Positions 53,469 to 62,235 of a stretch of 64,000 nucleotides of DNA are shown one piece after another. Positions within the stretch are counted from its first letter, which is position 1, and the number at the start of each line of letters is the position of its first letter. A program made the position numbers and the translations under genes. The stretch comes from Candidatus Intricatilinea gracilis (GTDB taxonomy: Bacteria > Pseudomonadota > Gammaproteobacteria > Burkholderiales > Burkholderiaceae_C). Under the pieces are notes generated by a model. That model worked only from the letters and a program-made list of their open reading frames with translations. It searched no databases and was not told the origin of the DNA. The stretch is from positions 455,001 through 519,000 of the forward strand of contig JADJDQ010000002.1 of assembly GCA_016702605.1 (NCBI GenBank). Reading direction: 5' to 3'.

Positions 53469-54815
53469 ATGAAGCCTCACCCTAGACTTGCCGCCCACCT
53501 GCAACGCGAGCTGTCCGACTGGCGCTTGTGGGCGACCCGCGCTCTGGTCATCGTCGCTGCCGCGGCAGCCGGCCTGACGGTGGTCGGATTCACGTGGTTG
53601 ACAGAGCTCGCGCTGCACCAGTTCTTTCGACTCCAGATCGCCATCTGGTGGGCGCCCCTGTTGTGGACGCCATTCGTCACCGCAACCGTGGTGTGGATTA
53701 CCCGACGCTGGTTCGCTGGTGCGGCTGGGTCCGGAATTCCGCAGGTGATGGCAGCTCTCGACTCGAAGGTGGACGAGCAACAACGCGGCCTGTTCGTGTC
53801 CCTGCGCCTGACGATCGCAAAGGTCCTGCTGACATCGTGGGGCTTGCTGGCCGGCCTTTCGCTTGGGCGCGAGGGGCCCTCGGTGCAGATCGCAGCCGGC
53901 GTCATGGCTGCTGCGGCCCGCTGGTTGCCACGGCGCAGCAACGTCGACGTCAACGGTCTACTTGTTGCCGGCGGTGCGGCCGGCATTGCCGCAGCGTTCA
54001 ACGCTCCTCTTGCCGGGGTGATGTTTGCCATCGAGGAATTGGCGCGTTCGCCCGAGCACCGAAGCAGTGGCTTGCTCATTGCAGGCATCGTCCTGGCCGG
54101 CCTGATCGGTGTCTCGATCTACGGCAACCATACCTACTTCGGTGTCATCCGGGTCCAGAGCCTGGGCTGGCATACGCTGGTGCCCGGACTGTTGGTAGCT
54201 GTCGGGGCGGGTCTGGCGGGCGGCTTGTTTTCACGCTTGCTCATCCAGTCGCTCGGCCCCGGTTCGCCTGACATGTTCAGTCGATTCAGGCAGATCCATC
54301 CGGTCCTGTTTGCAGCAGCCTGCGGCCTGATCGTGGCAATCATCGGCATTGCAACCCAGGGCGCCACATTCGGCAGCGGCTACGCGGCGACACGCGCCAT
54401 GCTCGAAGAAACGCAGGGCGCGCCGGTCATCTACGTACTGCTCAAGTTCATCGCTACCTGGATCACCGCCTGGTCGGGCGTGCCAGCCGGCATCTTCGCG
54501 CCTTCGCTGGCGATCGGTGCAGCGCTCGGCAACGACATCGCACTGTGGACGCACTACCCGCAATCCGCTACGTTGATAGCGTTGGGTATGGCCGGCTTTC
54601 TGGCCGCCGTCACCCAGGCACCATTGACAGCATTCATCATCGTGATGGAAATGGTCGATGGCCATGCCATGGTGCTCAGCCTGATGGCTTGCGCGCTCGT
54701 AGCCAGCGGGGTGTCGCGCATGGTGAGTCGTCCCTTGTACCCCTCACTCGCGTCACTGCAATTGCGCAGGCTAGATCCACATGAGCCTGTTGCAGACCGG
54801 ACGCCCGAACGATAG
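53469..54815 (+). CDS. ClC-family chloride channel/antiporter
   Basis: The 448-residue membrane protein has ten or more helices and the three ClC selectivity motifs: AAGSGIPQV, SLGREGPSVQ (gating Glu in GREGP) and GVPAGIFAPSLAIGAALG. No CBS domains are present, so it is a short bacterial form. It conducts Cl- or exchanges Cl-/H+, and is often used in acid stress. Its position after otsAB/mscS fits an osmotic or pH stress neighbourhood. Confidence 0.93.
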   Translation: MKPHPRLAAHLQRELSDWRLWATRALVIVAAAAAGLTVVGFTWLTELALHQFFRLQIAIWWAPLLWTPFVTATVVWITRRWFAGAAGSGIPQVMAALDSKVDEQQRGLFVSLRLTIAKVLLTSWGLLAGLSLGREGPSVQIAAGVMAAAARWLPRRSNVDVNGLLVAGGAAGIAAAFNAPLAGVMFAIEELARSPEHRSSGLLIAGIVLAGLIGVSIYGNHTYFGVIRVQSLGWHTLVPGLLVAVGAGLAGGLFSRLLIQSLGPGSPDMFSRFRQIHPVLFAAACGLIVAIIGIATQGATFGSGYAATRAMLEETQGAPVIYVLLKFIATWITAWSGVPAGIFAPSLAIGAALGNDIALWTHYPQSATLIALGMAGFLAAVTQAPLTAFIIVMEMVDGHAMVLSLMACALVASGVSRMVSRPLYPSLASLQLRRLDPHEPVADRTPER

Positions 54816-54827
54816 GTATCGCGGCAT

Positions 54828-55343
54828 CTACATCTGAGCCAGCGGGATACCAGCAGCCCTTTCGTCGGCCGCGAGCGCGGTGATAAGCACTGCAAGGTCG
54901 TTATCTAGGCGCTCGAGGGTGGCAGCGTCCAGGCCGGCCAGGGCCTCGGGCAAGACACCCGCAAACGGTCCGGGCGCCTTGCGCATCACCTTCGCACCGG
55001 CAGGAAGCAAGTTCAGTTGAACTGCGCGCCGGTCCGGCGCACTCCTTTGCGCAACGATCAGGCCGCCCGCCACAAGACCTCTGACTAGGTTGCTCGCGGT
55101 GGCCTGGTGTATGTCCATGGCTTGCGCCAGAGCCTTCACGCCGATGCCAGGCGTTGCCGAAACAACGCTCAGAGCCCAAAGCTGCGCGCCGCCGATACCG
55201 GCCTGTTTCTCGACTTGCTGGAAATGGGTCTTCACGGAGTTGAAGACCAGCCTGAAACGCCGAAGGACACGAGCGGCGGCCAGGGCCTGTACGTCACCAG
55301 TCGGTGCAGCGGCCGCTTGTGGCAACAGGCGACGAGTTGGCAT
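54828..55343 (-). CDS. MarR-family transcriptional regulator
   Basis: The 171-residue product starts at ATG 55,343 (MPTRRLLPQAAAAPTGD). A winged helix is visible (GIGVKALAQAMDIHQATASN, then LVRGLVAGGLIVAQRSAPDR, with the wing Asp-Arg). The target is unknown. It converges with the ClC gene at a 12-base gap and lies divergent from an orphan binding protein gene 309 bases away. Confidence 0.88.
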   Translation of the reverse strand: MPTRRLLPQAAAAPTGDVQALAAARVLRRFRLVFNSVKTHFQQVEKQAGIGGAQLWALSVVSATPGIGVKALAQAMDIHQATASNLVRGLVAGGLIVAQRSAPDRRAVQLNLLPAGAKVMRKAPGPFAGVLPEALAGLDAATLERLDNDLAVLITALAADERAAGIPLAQM

Positions 55344-55652
55344 CACAAATCTTCGAAGAATCGGGCTGCCTATGCTACGGGAAGTTGCCCGTCCCCATCC
55401 GGCTGGCGCGAGATTGCACACCGAGACACCGAACACTGGCCCAGGGTTCAGACCTGCGGGTTGGCGTCGTCAGACTCTCACGTGCATGGCCACACCAGCA
55501 TGGCGTCAGGCAACCCGAAATGGCGCCGCTGTGCGTTCTTGACCCACCCGTAGCGGAGGTGTGGCTTCAACTGACCAGCCACGGCAAACTAGCGTCAAAA
55601 AGCCAAGCTTCAACCATTGCACTCACTGCTCAGGCCATCGGGAGGATGATCC
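55344..55652. other. Intergenic region between marR and a binding protein gene
   Basis: No gene is supported in these 309 bases. A GGGAGG ribosome site lies at the right end before ATG 55,653. No clear operator or promoter was recognised. Confidence 0.45.
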
Positions 55653-56765
55653 ATGCCCACGTTTCACTTATGCCAGTTCGCCATCAGCGTGGCACTGGTG
55701 CTGCTGTGTAGCACCCAGATCGTGCGGGCCGACGAGTTCATGGACATGGCCAGGACGAAGGTGGACGTCGCCACCAGGGGCAAGGACCAGTGGGACGGCC
55801 CGACCACCGGCCCCAGGGCCGCCTCGGCCGGCACCATCGTGTTCGTGGCAGCCGACATGAAAAACGGCGGCATCGTTGGCGTCAGCAAGGGGGTCGCAGA
55901 AGCCGGCAAGGCCATCGGCTGGACCGTGCGGGTGATCGACGGCCAGGGGTCGGTGAGTGGGCGCAGTGCGGCATTGAATCAGGCCCTGGCGCTCGCACCG
56001 GCCGCCATCGTGGTGGGTGGTTTCGACACCACCGAACAAAAGTCGACATTCGATGGTGCGGTCAGATCCGGTGTGCCGCTGGTGGGCTGGCACTCGGGTG
56101 AACGACCCGGCCCGAACGAGGCGAGTGGCCTGTTCGCCAACGTCGCGACCACGGTCGACGACGTGGCCGAAGCCGCAGCCCTGTGGGCGGTAGCCGACAG
56201 CGGCGGCAAGGCCGGCGTGGTGATCTTCACCGACAGCCAATACGCCATCGCGGTTTCCAAGGCCAAGGCCATGGAAGGTGTGATCCGCAAGTGCAGCGAC
56301 TGCGTCGTGCTGAGCTACGAGGACAGCCCGATCGCCGAAAGCGCGATTCGCATGCCCACCCTGACCACGTCGCTGCTGCAGCGCTTTGGCGCCAGGTGGA
56401 CACACTCACTGGCCATCAACGACCTGTACTTCGACTTCATGGCGCCCACACTCATGGCGGCTGGCAAGCCAGGTGACGGCAGCCCCAAGGCCGTGTCGGC
56501 GGGTGACGGCAGCCAGGCCGCCTACCAGCGCATCCGCACCAGGCGATACCAGGCAGGCACGGTGCCCGAGCCCCTCAACATGCAGGGCTGGCAGATCGTC
56601 GACGAGCTCAACCGTGCATTCGCCAGGCAGAAGTGGTCGGGTTATGTGCCCAAGGTGCACCTGGTGACGGCAGGCAACGTGGGCAAGGACGGTGGCCCGA
56701 ACAACCTGTTCGACCCGGACAACGGCTACCGCGACCAGTACAAGAAGATCTGGGGCGTCAAGTAG
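55653..56765 (+). CDS. Orphan periplasmic sugar-type binding protein
   Basis: The 370-residue product has a signal peptide (ISVALVLLCSTQIVRA). It has the type I periplasmic-binding fold (GTIVFVAADMKNGGIVGVSK, then ALNQALALAPAAIVVGGFDT, then GKAGVVIFTDSQYAIAVSKAK), as in RbsB-like proteins. No permease or ATPase gene is adjacent, so it may feed a distant transporter or act as a periplasmic sensor for a signalling protein. It ends 9 bases from the convergent nif operon. Confidence 0.8.
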   Translation: MPTFHLCQFAISVALVLLCSTQIVRADEFMDMARTKVDVATRGKDQWDGPTTGPRAASAGTIVFVAADMKNGGIVGVSKGVAEAGKAIGWTVRVIDGQGSVSGRSAALNQALALAPAAIVVGGFDTTEQKSTFDGAVRSGVPLVGWHSGERPGPNEASGLFANVATTVDDVAEAAALWAVADSGGKAGVVIFTDSQYAIAVSKAKAMEGVIRKCSDCVVLSYEDSPIAESAIRMPTLTTSLLQRFGARWTHSLAINDLYFDFMAPTLMAAGKPGDGSPKAVSAGDGSQAAYQRIRTRRYQAGTVPEPLNMQGWQIVDELNRAFARQKWSGYVPKVHLVTAGNVGKDGGPNNLFDPDNGYRDQYKKIWGVK

Positions 56766-56774
56766 GCACCTGCC

Positions 56775-57260
56775 TCACAGGTCGTCCGCGAGCGCCTCGA
56801 CCTCGATCAACTGCTGGCGCAGCGCGTAACGGGCCTGCCAGCGCGACGCACCTTCGAGACCGGAGTCGACCGCATCGGCGGCGATCAGCGCAGCATCTTC
56901 GTCTTCGTGGATGCGCCACTGACCACCACGCGCCAGCAAGGCGGCACGGCAAGCCTCGAGGATGCCCACCGGCGCGGGCGTGTACAGGCCGGCCTCGCGC
57001 AGATGGTCGGCCCGGTACAGCGGTGTGTCCCACCCATGTGCGAGGCCCAGGGCATGAAGCGCGGGCAGGCGGGACGACACATCCGCCGCGTCGGGCGTCT
57101 CGTCCAGATCGGCCAGCAGTTCGCGCGCCGTGGCGCAATCCCAGATCTCGTGATCGGCCTTGCTGTCCCCCTGCGCGACCTTGCGCAGCAGGTCGCCCGC
57201 ATCGAACGCGAACCAGGCCTTGGCCTGGGCTTGCGGCGGTATCTCGACGACAAAGATCAT
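56775..57260 (-). CDS. Unknown protein, last gene of the nif operon
   Basis: The 161-residue soluble protein starts at ATG 57,260 (MIFVVEIPPQAQAKAWFAFD). It is acidic, mixed alpha/beta, and contains DAGDLLRKVAQGDSKADHEI and a GQWRIHEDEDAALIAAD block. There is no cysteine cluster motif. It lies 58 bases after the FeSII-like gene on the same strand, so it is probably cotranscribed with nifHDK. It is not NifT, NifX or NafY as far as I can tell. A nitrogenase accessory role is inferred only from position. Confidence 0.75.
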   Translation of the reverse strand: MIFVVEIPPQAQAKAWFAFDAGDLLRKVAQGDSKADHEIWDCATARELLADLDETPDAADVSSRLPALHALGLAHGWDTPLYRADHLREAGLYTPAPVGILEACRAALLARGGQWRIHEDEDAALIAADAVDSGLEGASRWQARYALRQQLIEVEALADDL

Positions 57261-57318
57261 GCGGGACTCCGATTCGGCACCGTCGATCAGACAGACAACC
57301 TTGCCCTGGGGGCAGCGT

Positions 57319-57666
57319 TCAGAACTTGACCAGGATGTCTTCGTTGCGCACGATGAACTGGCAAGCCAGGCGCCACGGCGGCGGGATGTCGCTGGTCTCG
57401 GCCGCTTCGAGTTGTTCCTTGGTGATCTTGCCGGCATAACGCAGCACGGTCTTTTCCTTTTCGGTCAGCGCCACACCGTAAGGCGTCTTGCCCGACAGCA
57501 CCGACACCTGCACCAGGCAGGATCCGCACTCGCCGTTCTGGCACTCGAAATCCACCGGGATCTTGTGCGCCTGCGCCACCGCAAGCAGCGACTGGGTATC
57601 ACCCGCCACGGCATACACCGTGATGTCCTTGGTCATGCGGGGGGAACTGAATGTCACGTTGGCCAT
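57319..57666 (-). CDS. fesII: 2Fe-2S protein like the Shethna FeSII protein
   Basis: This 115-residue protein binds one 2Fe-2S cluster via FECQNGECGSCLVQV and a distal Cys in WRLACQFIV. The start (MANVTFSSPRM), the insert LTEKEKTVLRYAGKITKEQL and the end IVRNEDILVKF follow the Azotobacter FeSII (Shethna protein II) pattern rather than ordinary plant-type ferredoxins. FeSII forms a complex with oxidised nitrogenase and shields it from oxygen. Here it sits directly behind nifK, as a dedicated partner gene. A role as electron carrier is the alternative. GAGG precedes the ATG. Confidence 0.85.
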   Translation of the reverse strand: MANVTFSSPRMTKDITVYAVAGDTQSLLAVAQAHKIPVDFECQNGECGSCLVQVSVLSGKTPYGVALTEKEKTVLRYAGKITKEQLEAAETSDIPPPWRLACQFIVRNEDILVKF

Positions 57667-57696
57667 ATGAGCCTCAATAGGTCAGGAAAGGGGAAA

Positions 57697-57737
57697 GCCC
57701 CTGAGCCGGGCCACACAGGCAGGCTTGGCTCAGGGGC
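57697..57737 (-). other. Stem-loop between nifK and the FeSII-like gene
   Basis: Perfect 11-bp arms GCCCCTGAGCC and GGCTCAGGGGC with a 19-base loop. On the minus strand they are followed by TTTCCCCTTTCC. It probably attenuates transcription or protects the nifHDK message from 3' decay. Confidence 0.7.
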
Positions 57738-57751
57738 AGTTGCGCTTCGCT

Positions 57752-59311
57752 TCAGCGAATGATGTCGTAGCTGTAATCAGTCTTCCCAGGGACGATGGTG
57801 TTCGCATCGAGCGACTCGAAGAACTCGTCCAGGAACATGATCAGCGTGCGCAGGCCACCTTCGTAACCCCAGATCGGGAAGCGGTGGTAGTGGTGGCGAT
57901 CGAAGATCGGGAACACCATGCGGATCAGCGGCACGTTGCAGTCACGTTCCAGGTACTTGCCATACGTGTTGCCGATGAGGAAGTCCACCGGCTCGGTGTG
58001 CAGCAGCGAGCGCAGATGCCACAGGTCACGCTTGGGGTAGACCTGGCAGCCGGCACCGTAGGGCGAGGCGTCGAGCAGTTCGCGCACACGCTTGGCCCAG
58101 TCCTCGTTGCCGTTGGTCGACAACACATGCGCGGGTTCGGCACCCAGTTCAAGCAAGAAGCTGGTCAGGCCCAGCATCATGTCCGGGTCACCGTACAGCG
58201 CGTAGCGCTTGCCGTGCAGGTGGGCCTGGCTGTCGGCCATGGCATCGACCAGCTGGCCACGTTCCTTCTCGAGCTGCGCGGGCACGGGCTTGCCGGTCAG
58301 GCGTGACAGGGCCATCACGAAGGCGTCGGTACCGGCCACACCGATGGGGCTGTTCAGCGCCACCACTTCGTGGCCCTTGCTGGCCAGATACTTGACGGTC
58401 TTCTCGCAGCTGTATTCCTGGAAGACGATGGTCGCCTTGGCATTGAGCGCACGAATGACTTCGTCCTTGGTCGTGCCGCCTTCGTACATGCGGAACTCGC
58501 CGTCGGTGGGCGTGTTCCACACTTCCGACGGGTCACACACGATGGTGTACTCGCACTCGAACAGATCGAAGATGCGGCGGATTTCCTTCATGTTGCCCAC
58601 GACGAAACCGTCGAAGCCACCGATGAAGTTGATGCTGTCGTTGGGCACACGCTCCAGCGCAGGCACGGTGCCGGCCTTGCCGTCCCAGAAGTGCTGCAGC
58701 ACGCCCAGCAGGGCGTTGTCGTAGCCGGTGATGTGGCTGCCCACAAAGGCGGGCGTATGGGCGAACGGCACGTCGAACTCTGCGGGCACGCTGCCCTTTT
58801 CCTTGCTCGTCTTGATGAAGGCATTCAGGTCGTCACCGATCACCTCGGCCATGCAGGTGGTCGACACCGCGATCATGTCCGGCTTGTACAGGTTGTACGT
58901 GTTGGCCAGGCCGTCGACCATGTTGTTGAGGCCGCCGAACACGGCAGCGTCTTCGGTCATCGACGACGACACGCAGCTGGTCGGCTCCTTGAAGTGGCGG
59001 CTGAAGTGGCTGCGGTAATAGGCCACGCAACCTTGCGAGCCGTGCACGAAGCTCAGCGTCTTGGCAAAGCCGTTGGCGGCGAACACCGCGCCCAGCGGCT
59101 GGCAGGCCTTGGCCGGGTTGACCGTGAGGGCTTCGCGGGCAAAGTTCTTGTCCTTGTACTCCTTGCTCTTGGTCCAGTCGCGAATTTCTTCGACCTTGGC
59201 GTCGGCGTGGTTGAACTCGAAGTTGGCCTTCTTGTCGGCAAACAGCTGTTGATATTCCGGCTCGCGGAACAACATCTCGTGGTCGATGACCTTGTCGGCG
59301 TTCTGGGGCAT
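57752..59311 (-). CDS. nifK: Nitrogenase MoFe protein beta chain
   Basis: The 519-residue beta subunit of dinitrogenase shares the P-cluster with NifD. P-cluster Cys positions are visible in NPAKACQPLGAVFAANG, HGSQGCVAYYRSHFSRHF and STTCMAEVIGDD. The N-terminus is the extended NifK type with EYQQLFADKKANFEFNHADA. It follows nifD by 130 bases. It acts in the cytosolic alpha2beta2 MoFe complex. Confidence 0.98.
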   Translation of the reverse strand: MPQNADKVIDHEMLFREPEYQQLFADKKANFEFNHADAKVEEIRDWTKSKEYKDKNFAREALTVNPAKACQPLGAVFAANGFAKTLSFVHGSQGCVAYYRSHFSRHFKEPTSCVSSSMTEDAAVFGGLNNMVDGLANTYNLYKPDMIAVSTTCMAEVIGDDLNAFIKTSKEKGSVPAEFDVPFAHTPAFVGSHITGYDNALLGVLQHFWDGKAGTVPALERVPNDSINFIGGFDGFVVGNMKEIRRIFDLFECEYTIVCDPSEVWNTPTDGEFRMYEGGTTKDEVIRALNAKATIVFQEYSCEKTVKYLASKGHEVVALNSPIGVAGTDAFVMALSRLTGKPVPAQLEKERGQLVDAMADSQAHLHGKRYALYGDPDMMLGLTSFLLELGAEPAHVLSTNGNEDWAKRVRELLDASPYGAGCQVYPKRDLWHLRSLLHTEPVDFLIGNTYGKYLERDCNVPLIRMVFPIFDRHHYHRFPIWGYEGGLRTLIMFLDEFFESLDANTIVPGKTDYSYDIIR

Positions 59312-59407
59312 GGTGAACTCCTGGCGATGGCAGATGAATGGGTGAGTCAGTGCGCTGCTGGCGAGCCGGGCGGGGCCGCGCCATCAGTGGGCGATCAGAG
59401 TGGGGTC

Positions 59408-59432
59408 AGGGCGACGCGTCAGCGGTCGCCCT
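59408..59432 (-). other. Stem-loop between nifD and nifK
   Basis: AGGGCGAC and GTCGCCCT arms with a 9-base loop lie 10 bases past the nifD stop, a typical place for a message-stabilising intercistronic structure. Confidence 0.5.
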
Positions 59433-59441
59433 TCGGCCTGG

Positions 59442-60905
59442 TCAGGCGGCCTTCTTCCAGGGCGCCTTCGACAGGCCCCAGATCGGGCTGGCGATGGCCA
59501 TGTCCATGTCGCGGGCGAAGATGGCAAAGCCGTCGTAGCCGTGATACGGGCCGCTGTAGTCCCAGCTGTGCATCTGGCGGAACGGCACACCCATCTTCTG
59601 GAAGACGTACTTTTCCTTGATGCCCGAGCCGACCAGGTCGGGCTGCACCTTCTCGACGAACTTCTCGAACTCGTAGCCGGTCACGTCGTCATAGATCAGC
59701 GTGCCGTCCTTGATGTAGTGGGTGGTGCGCTGGTAGTCGTCGTTGTGGCCGAACTCGTAGCCGGTGCCGACCACTTCCATGCCCAGGTCTTCATAGGCGC
59801 CGATGACGTGACGCGGGCGCAGGCCACCGACGAACAACATCACCTTCTTGCCCTGCAGACGCGGCTTGTACTTGTCGATCACCGCCTGCATCAGCGGCTT
59901 GTACTTGGCGATGACTTCTTCGGTCTTGGCCTTGATGACGTCGTCGAAGTGAGCGGCGATCTCGCGCAGGCTCTTCTCGATCTGGGTCGGGCCGAAGAAG
60001 TTGTACTCGACCCATGGCACGCCGTACTTCTCTTCCATGTGCCGGCTGATGTAGTTCATCGAGCGGTAGCAATGCAGCACGTTGAGCTTGGCCTTGGGTG
60101 TGTTCTCGAGTTCGGCGATGGTGCCGTCGCCCGACCACTGAGCGATCACGCGCAGGCCCATCTCTTCCAGCAGGATGCGGCTCGACCAGGCGTCGCCGCC
60201 GATGTTGTAGTCGCCGATGATCGCCACGTCGTAGGGCGTCGAGACCCATGTGGGGCGCTTGTTGGGGTCGACCTTGTCGAACACCCAGTCGCGGATCGCG
60301 TCGTTGGCGATGTGGTGGCCGAGTGATTGCGACACGCCGCGGAAACCTTCGCAACGCACCGGCACGATCATCTTGCCGTCGTGTTCCTTGCTCTTCTTCT
60401 TGCTCACCGCCTCGATGTCGTCGCCGATCAGTCCGATCGGGCATTCGCTCTGGATGGTGATGCCCTTGTTGAGGGGGAACAGTTCCTGAACTTCGTCGAT
60501 GATCTTGTCGAGCTTCTTGTCACCGCCGAAGACGATGTCCTTTTCCTGGAAGTCGCTCGTGAACTGCATCGTCACGAAGGTGTCCACACCCGTGAGGCCG
60601 ATGTAGTAGTTGCGGCGCGAGCCCCAGCTGTACTGGCCGCAGCCGACCGGGCCGTGGCTGATGTGCACCATGTCCTTGATGGGACCCCACACGACACCCT
60701 TGGAGCCGGCGTACGCGCAGCCGCGGATGGTCATCACGCCGGGCAGCGACTTGATGTTGGACTTGACGCCGCAGTCGGGCTTGCCTTCCTCGAACTGGCC
60801 GAGGTGCTTGGCGCGCCGCTTGGCCATCTTGTCCGGATAGGCTTTCAGGACTTCGTCGATCAAGGCCTTGTTGCTGGCCTTGCGCTCTTCAAGGGTGATG
60901 CTCAT
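59442..60905 (-). CDS. nifD: Nitrogenase MoFe protein alpha chain
   Basis: The 487-residue subunit carries the FeMo cofactor site. P-cluster cysteines lie in RGCAYAGSKGVVWGPI, SHGPVGCGQYSWGSRRNY and QSECPIGLIGDDI. The FeMo-co Cys is in VLHCYRSMNYI and the FeMo-co His in FRQMHSWDYSGPYHGYDG. The HHIAND region is also intact, so it is a Mo-dependent NifD rather than VnfD/AnfD. It follows nifH by 160 bases. Confidence 0.98.
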   Translation of the reverse strand: MSITLEERKASNKALIDEVLKAYPDKMAKRRAKHLGQFEEGKPDCGVKSNIKSLPGVMTIRGCAYAGSKGVVWGPIKDMVHISHGPVGCGQYSWGSRRNYYIGLTGVDTFVTMQFTSDFQEKDIVFGGDKKLDKIIDEVQELFPLNKGITIQSECPIGLIGDDIEAVSKKKSKEHDGKMIVPVRCEGFRGVSQSLGHHIANDAIRDWVFDKVDPNKRPTWVSTPYDVAIIGDYNIGGDAWSSRILLEEMGLRVIAQWSGDGTIAELENTPKAKLNVLHCYRSMNYISRHMEEKYGVPWVEYNFFGPTQIEKSLREIAAHFDDVIKAKTEEVIAKYKPLMQAVIDKYKPRLQGKKVMLFVGGLRPRHVIGAYEDLGMEVVGTGYEFGHNDDYQRTTHYIKDGTLIYDDVTGYEFEKFVEKVQPDLVGSGIKEKYVFQKMGVPFRQMHSWDYSGPYHGYDGFAIFARDMDMAIASPIWGLSKAPWKKAA

Positions 60906-60979
60906 GGTGGGAGTGCTCCGTCTTCAGGGTATGGGGTACGCAAAAGGTGGCGGAGATTCCGTCGCGAGCAGCCCGAGCT

Positions 60980-61021
60980 TGCGTCGAGTAGCGCAGCCGT
61001 ACTCCCGTACGGCGAGCAACG
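60980..61021 (-). other. Nested stem-loop between nifH and nifD
   Basis: GCCGTAC-TCCC-GTACGGC (60,996-61,013) forms a perfect inner hairpin; outer TGCGT/ACGCA arms can extend it. In nif operons such structures keep nifH message more abundant than nifDK. Confidence 0.6.
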
Positions 61022-61065
61022 CAGGCGCGAGATCGGGTTGCGCAGTAGGAAGATCCGCTACCCTT

Positions 61066-61947
61066 TTAGGCGACGAGTTCGGCCGCGGTCTTGCCGACCT
61101 GGCTTTCGTCGATGGCCTTCATGATCCCGTGCTCCATCAGCAGGTCTTCCAGCTGGTCCATCGTGATGGGGGTGGGGATCGTGCCGTTGCCGGCATTGGC
61201 ATGGATCTTCTGCGCCAGGGTGCGGTATTCCTGGGCCTGCTTCGATTCGGGCGCGTATTCGAGCACCGTCATGCGACGCAGTTCGGCGTGTTGCACGATG
61301 TTGTCGCGCGGCACGAAGTGGATCAGGCGTGAGCCGAGCATCTTCGACAGCGAGTCGGCCAGTTCGAGTTCCTTGTCGGTCTGGCGCTCGTTGCACACCA
61401 GGCCACCCAGACGCACACCACCCGAGTTGGCGTACTTCAGGATGCCCTTGGAGATGTTGTTGGCCGCGTACATGGCCATCATTTCGCCGGACATGACGAT
61501 GTAGATTTCCTGCGCCTTGTTCTCGCGGATGGGCATGGCGAAGCCGCCACACACCACATCGCCGAGCACGTCGTAGGACACGTAGTCCACGCCTTCATAG
61601 GCGCCGTTTTCTTCCAGGAAGTTGATCGAGGTGATCACGCCGCGGCCGGCGCAGCCGACTCCCGGCTCCGGGCCGCCGGACTCGACGCAACGGATGTCGC
61701 GGTAGCCGACCTTCATGACGTCCTCGAGCTCGAGGTCCTCCACCGAACCGGCTTCAGCGGCCAGCGACAGGATGGTGTCCTGCGCCTTGGCGTGCAGGAT
61801 CAGGCGGGTCGAGTCGGCCTTGGGGTCGCAGCCGACGATGAGGATCTTCTGACCCATTTCGCTCAGGGCGGCCAGGGTGTTTTGCGAAGTGGTGGACTTG
61901 CCGATACCACCCTTGCCGTAAAAGGCGATTTGCCGAAGTTTTGCCAT
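61066..61947 (-). CDS. nifH: Nitrogenase iron protein (dinitrogenase reductase)
   Basis: The 293-residue homodimeric ATPase donates electrons to the MoFe protein. It has the P-loop GKGGIGKSTTSQN, switch regions with DVLGDVVCGGFAMPI, and the 4Fe-4S ligands in GVGCAGRGVI and VCGGFAMP. The Arg in CAGRGVITSINFLEE is the known target of DraT ADP-ribosylation, and draT is encoded divergently nearby. The gene has its own sigma-54 promoter about 140 bases upstream. Confidence 0.98.
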   Translation of the reverse strand: MAKLRQIAFYGKGGIGKSTTSQNTLAALSEMGQKILIVGCDPKADSTRLILHAKAQDTILSLAAEAGSVEDLELEDVMKVGYRDIRCVESGGPEPGVGCAGRGVITSINFLEENGAYEGVDYVSYDVLGDVVCGGFAMPIRENKAQEIYIVMSGEMMAMYAANNISKGILKYANSGGVRLGGLVCNERQTDKELELADSLSKMLGSRLIHFVPRDNIVQHAELRRMTVLEYAPESKQAQEYRTLAQKIHANAGNGTIPTPITMDQLEDLLMEHGIMKAIDESQVGKTAAELVA

Positions 61948-62086
61948 GTGAGTGCTCCAGTTGTGTCGAAAAAATTGGACGAGACGTTTGGGTTCGTCGC
62001 GATCTCGATGCAGCCTTCGGTGCCTATGTGGGTCTTCTTATGAAGCCATCCGGGGCCGGCATTGGGTGCCGCGCAGTCACCTATTC

Positions 62087-62101
62087 GCAACCCGCGTGCC
62101 A
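62087..62101 (-). promoter_or_regulatory. Sigma-54 (-24/-12) promoter of nifHDK
   Basis: On the minus strand TGGCAC-GCGGG-TTGC is a perfect consensus with correct spacing. The start point would be near 62,075, giving a leader of about 128 bases before nifH. Confidence 0.9.
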
Positions 62102-62213
62102 CCCCGTTTCGACCGCTGTTTCGACAGGCGTCGAGGGCGCCCGCTCATAGGAGGAAAGCCTGATTCCAAGGCTTGTTCTCTGGCCGCGGCGGCTTGTCAC
62201 AAGATGCCGTGAA

Positions 62214-62235
62214 CTTTGTTTGGAATCCGACAAAG
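62214..62235. promoter_or_regulatory. NifA upstream activating sequence
   Basis: TGT-N10-ACA (62,217-62,232) within the larger perfect palindrome CTTTGT-N10-ACAAAG. It lies about 115 bases upstream of the nifH -24 element and about 155 bases upstream of the draT-side sigma-54-like site, so it could serve both. Confidence 0.85.

Noticed and set aside
62116..62126. TGT-N4-ACA near the nifH promoter as a second NifA site
   Set aside because: NifA sites need TGT-N10-ACA; spacing here is only four bases.
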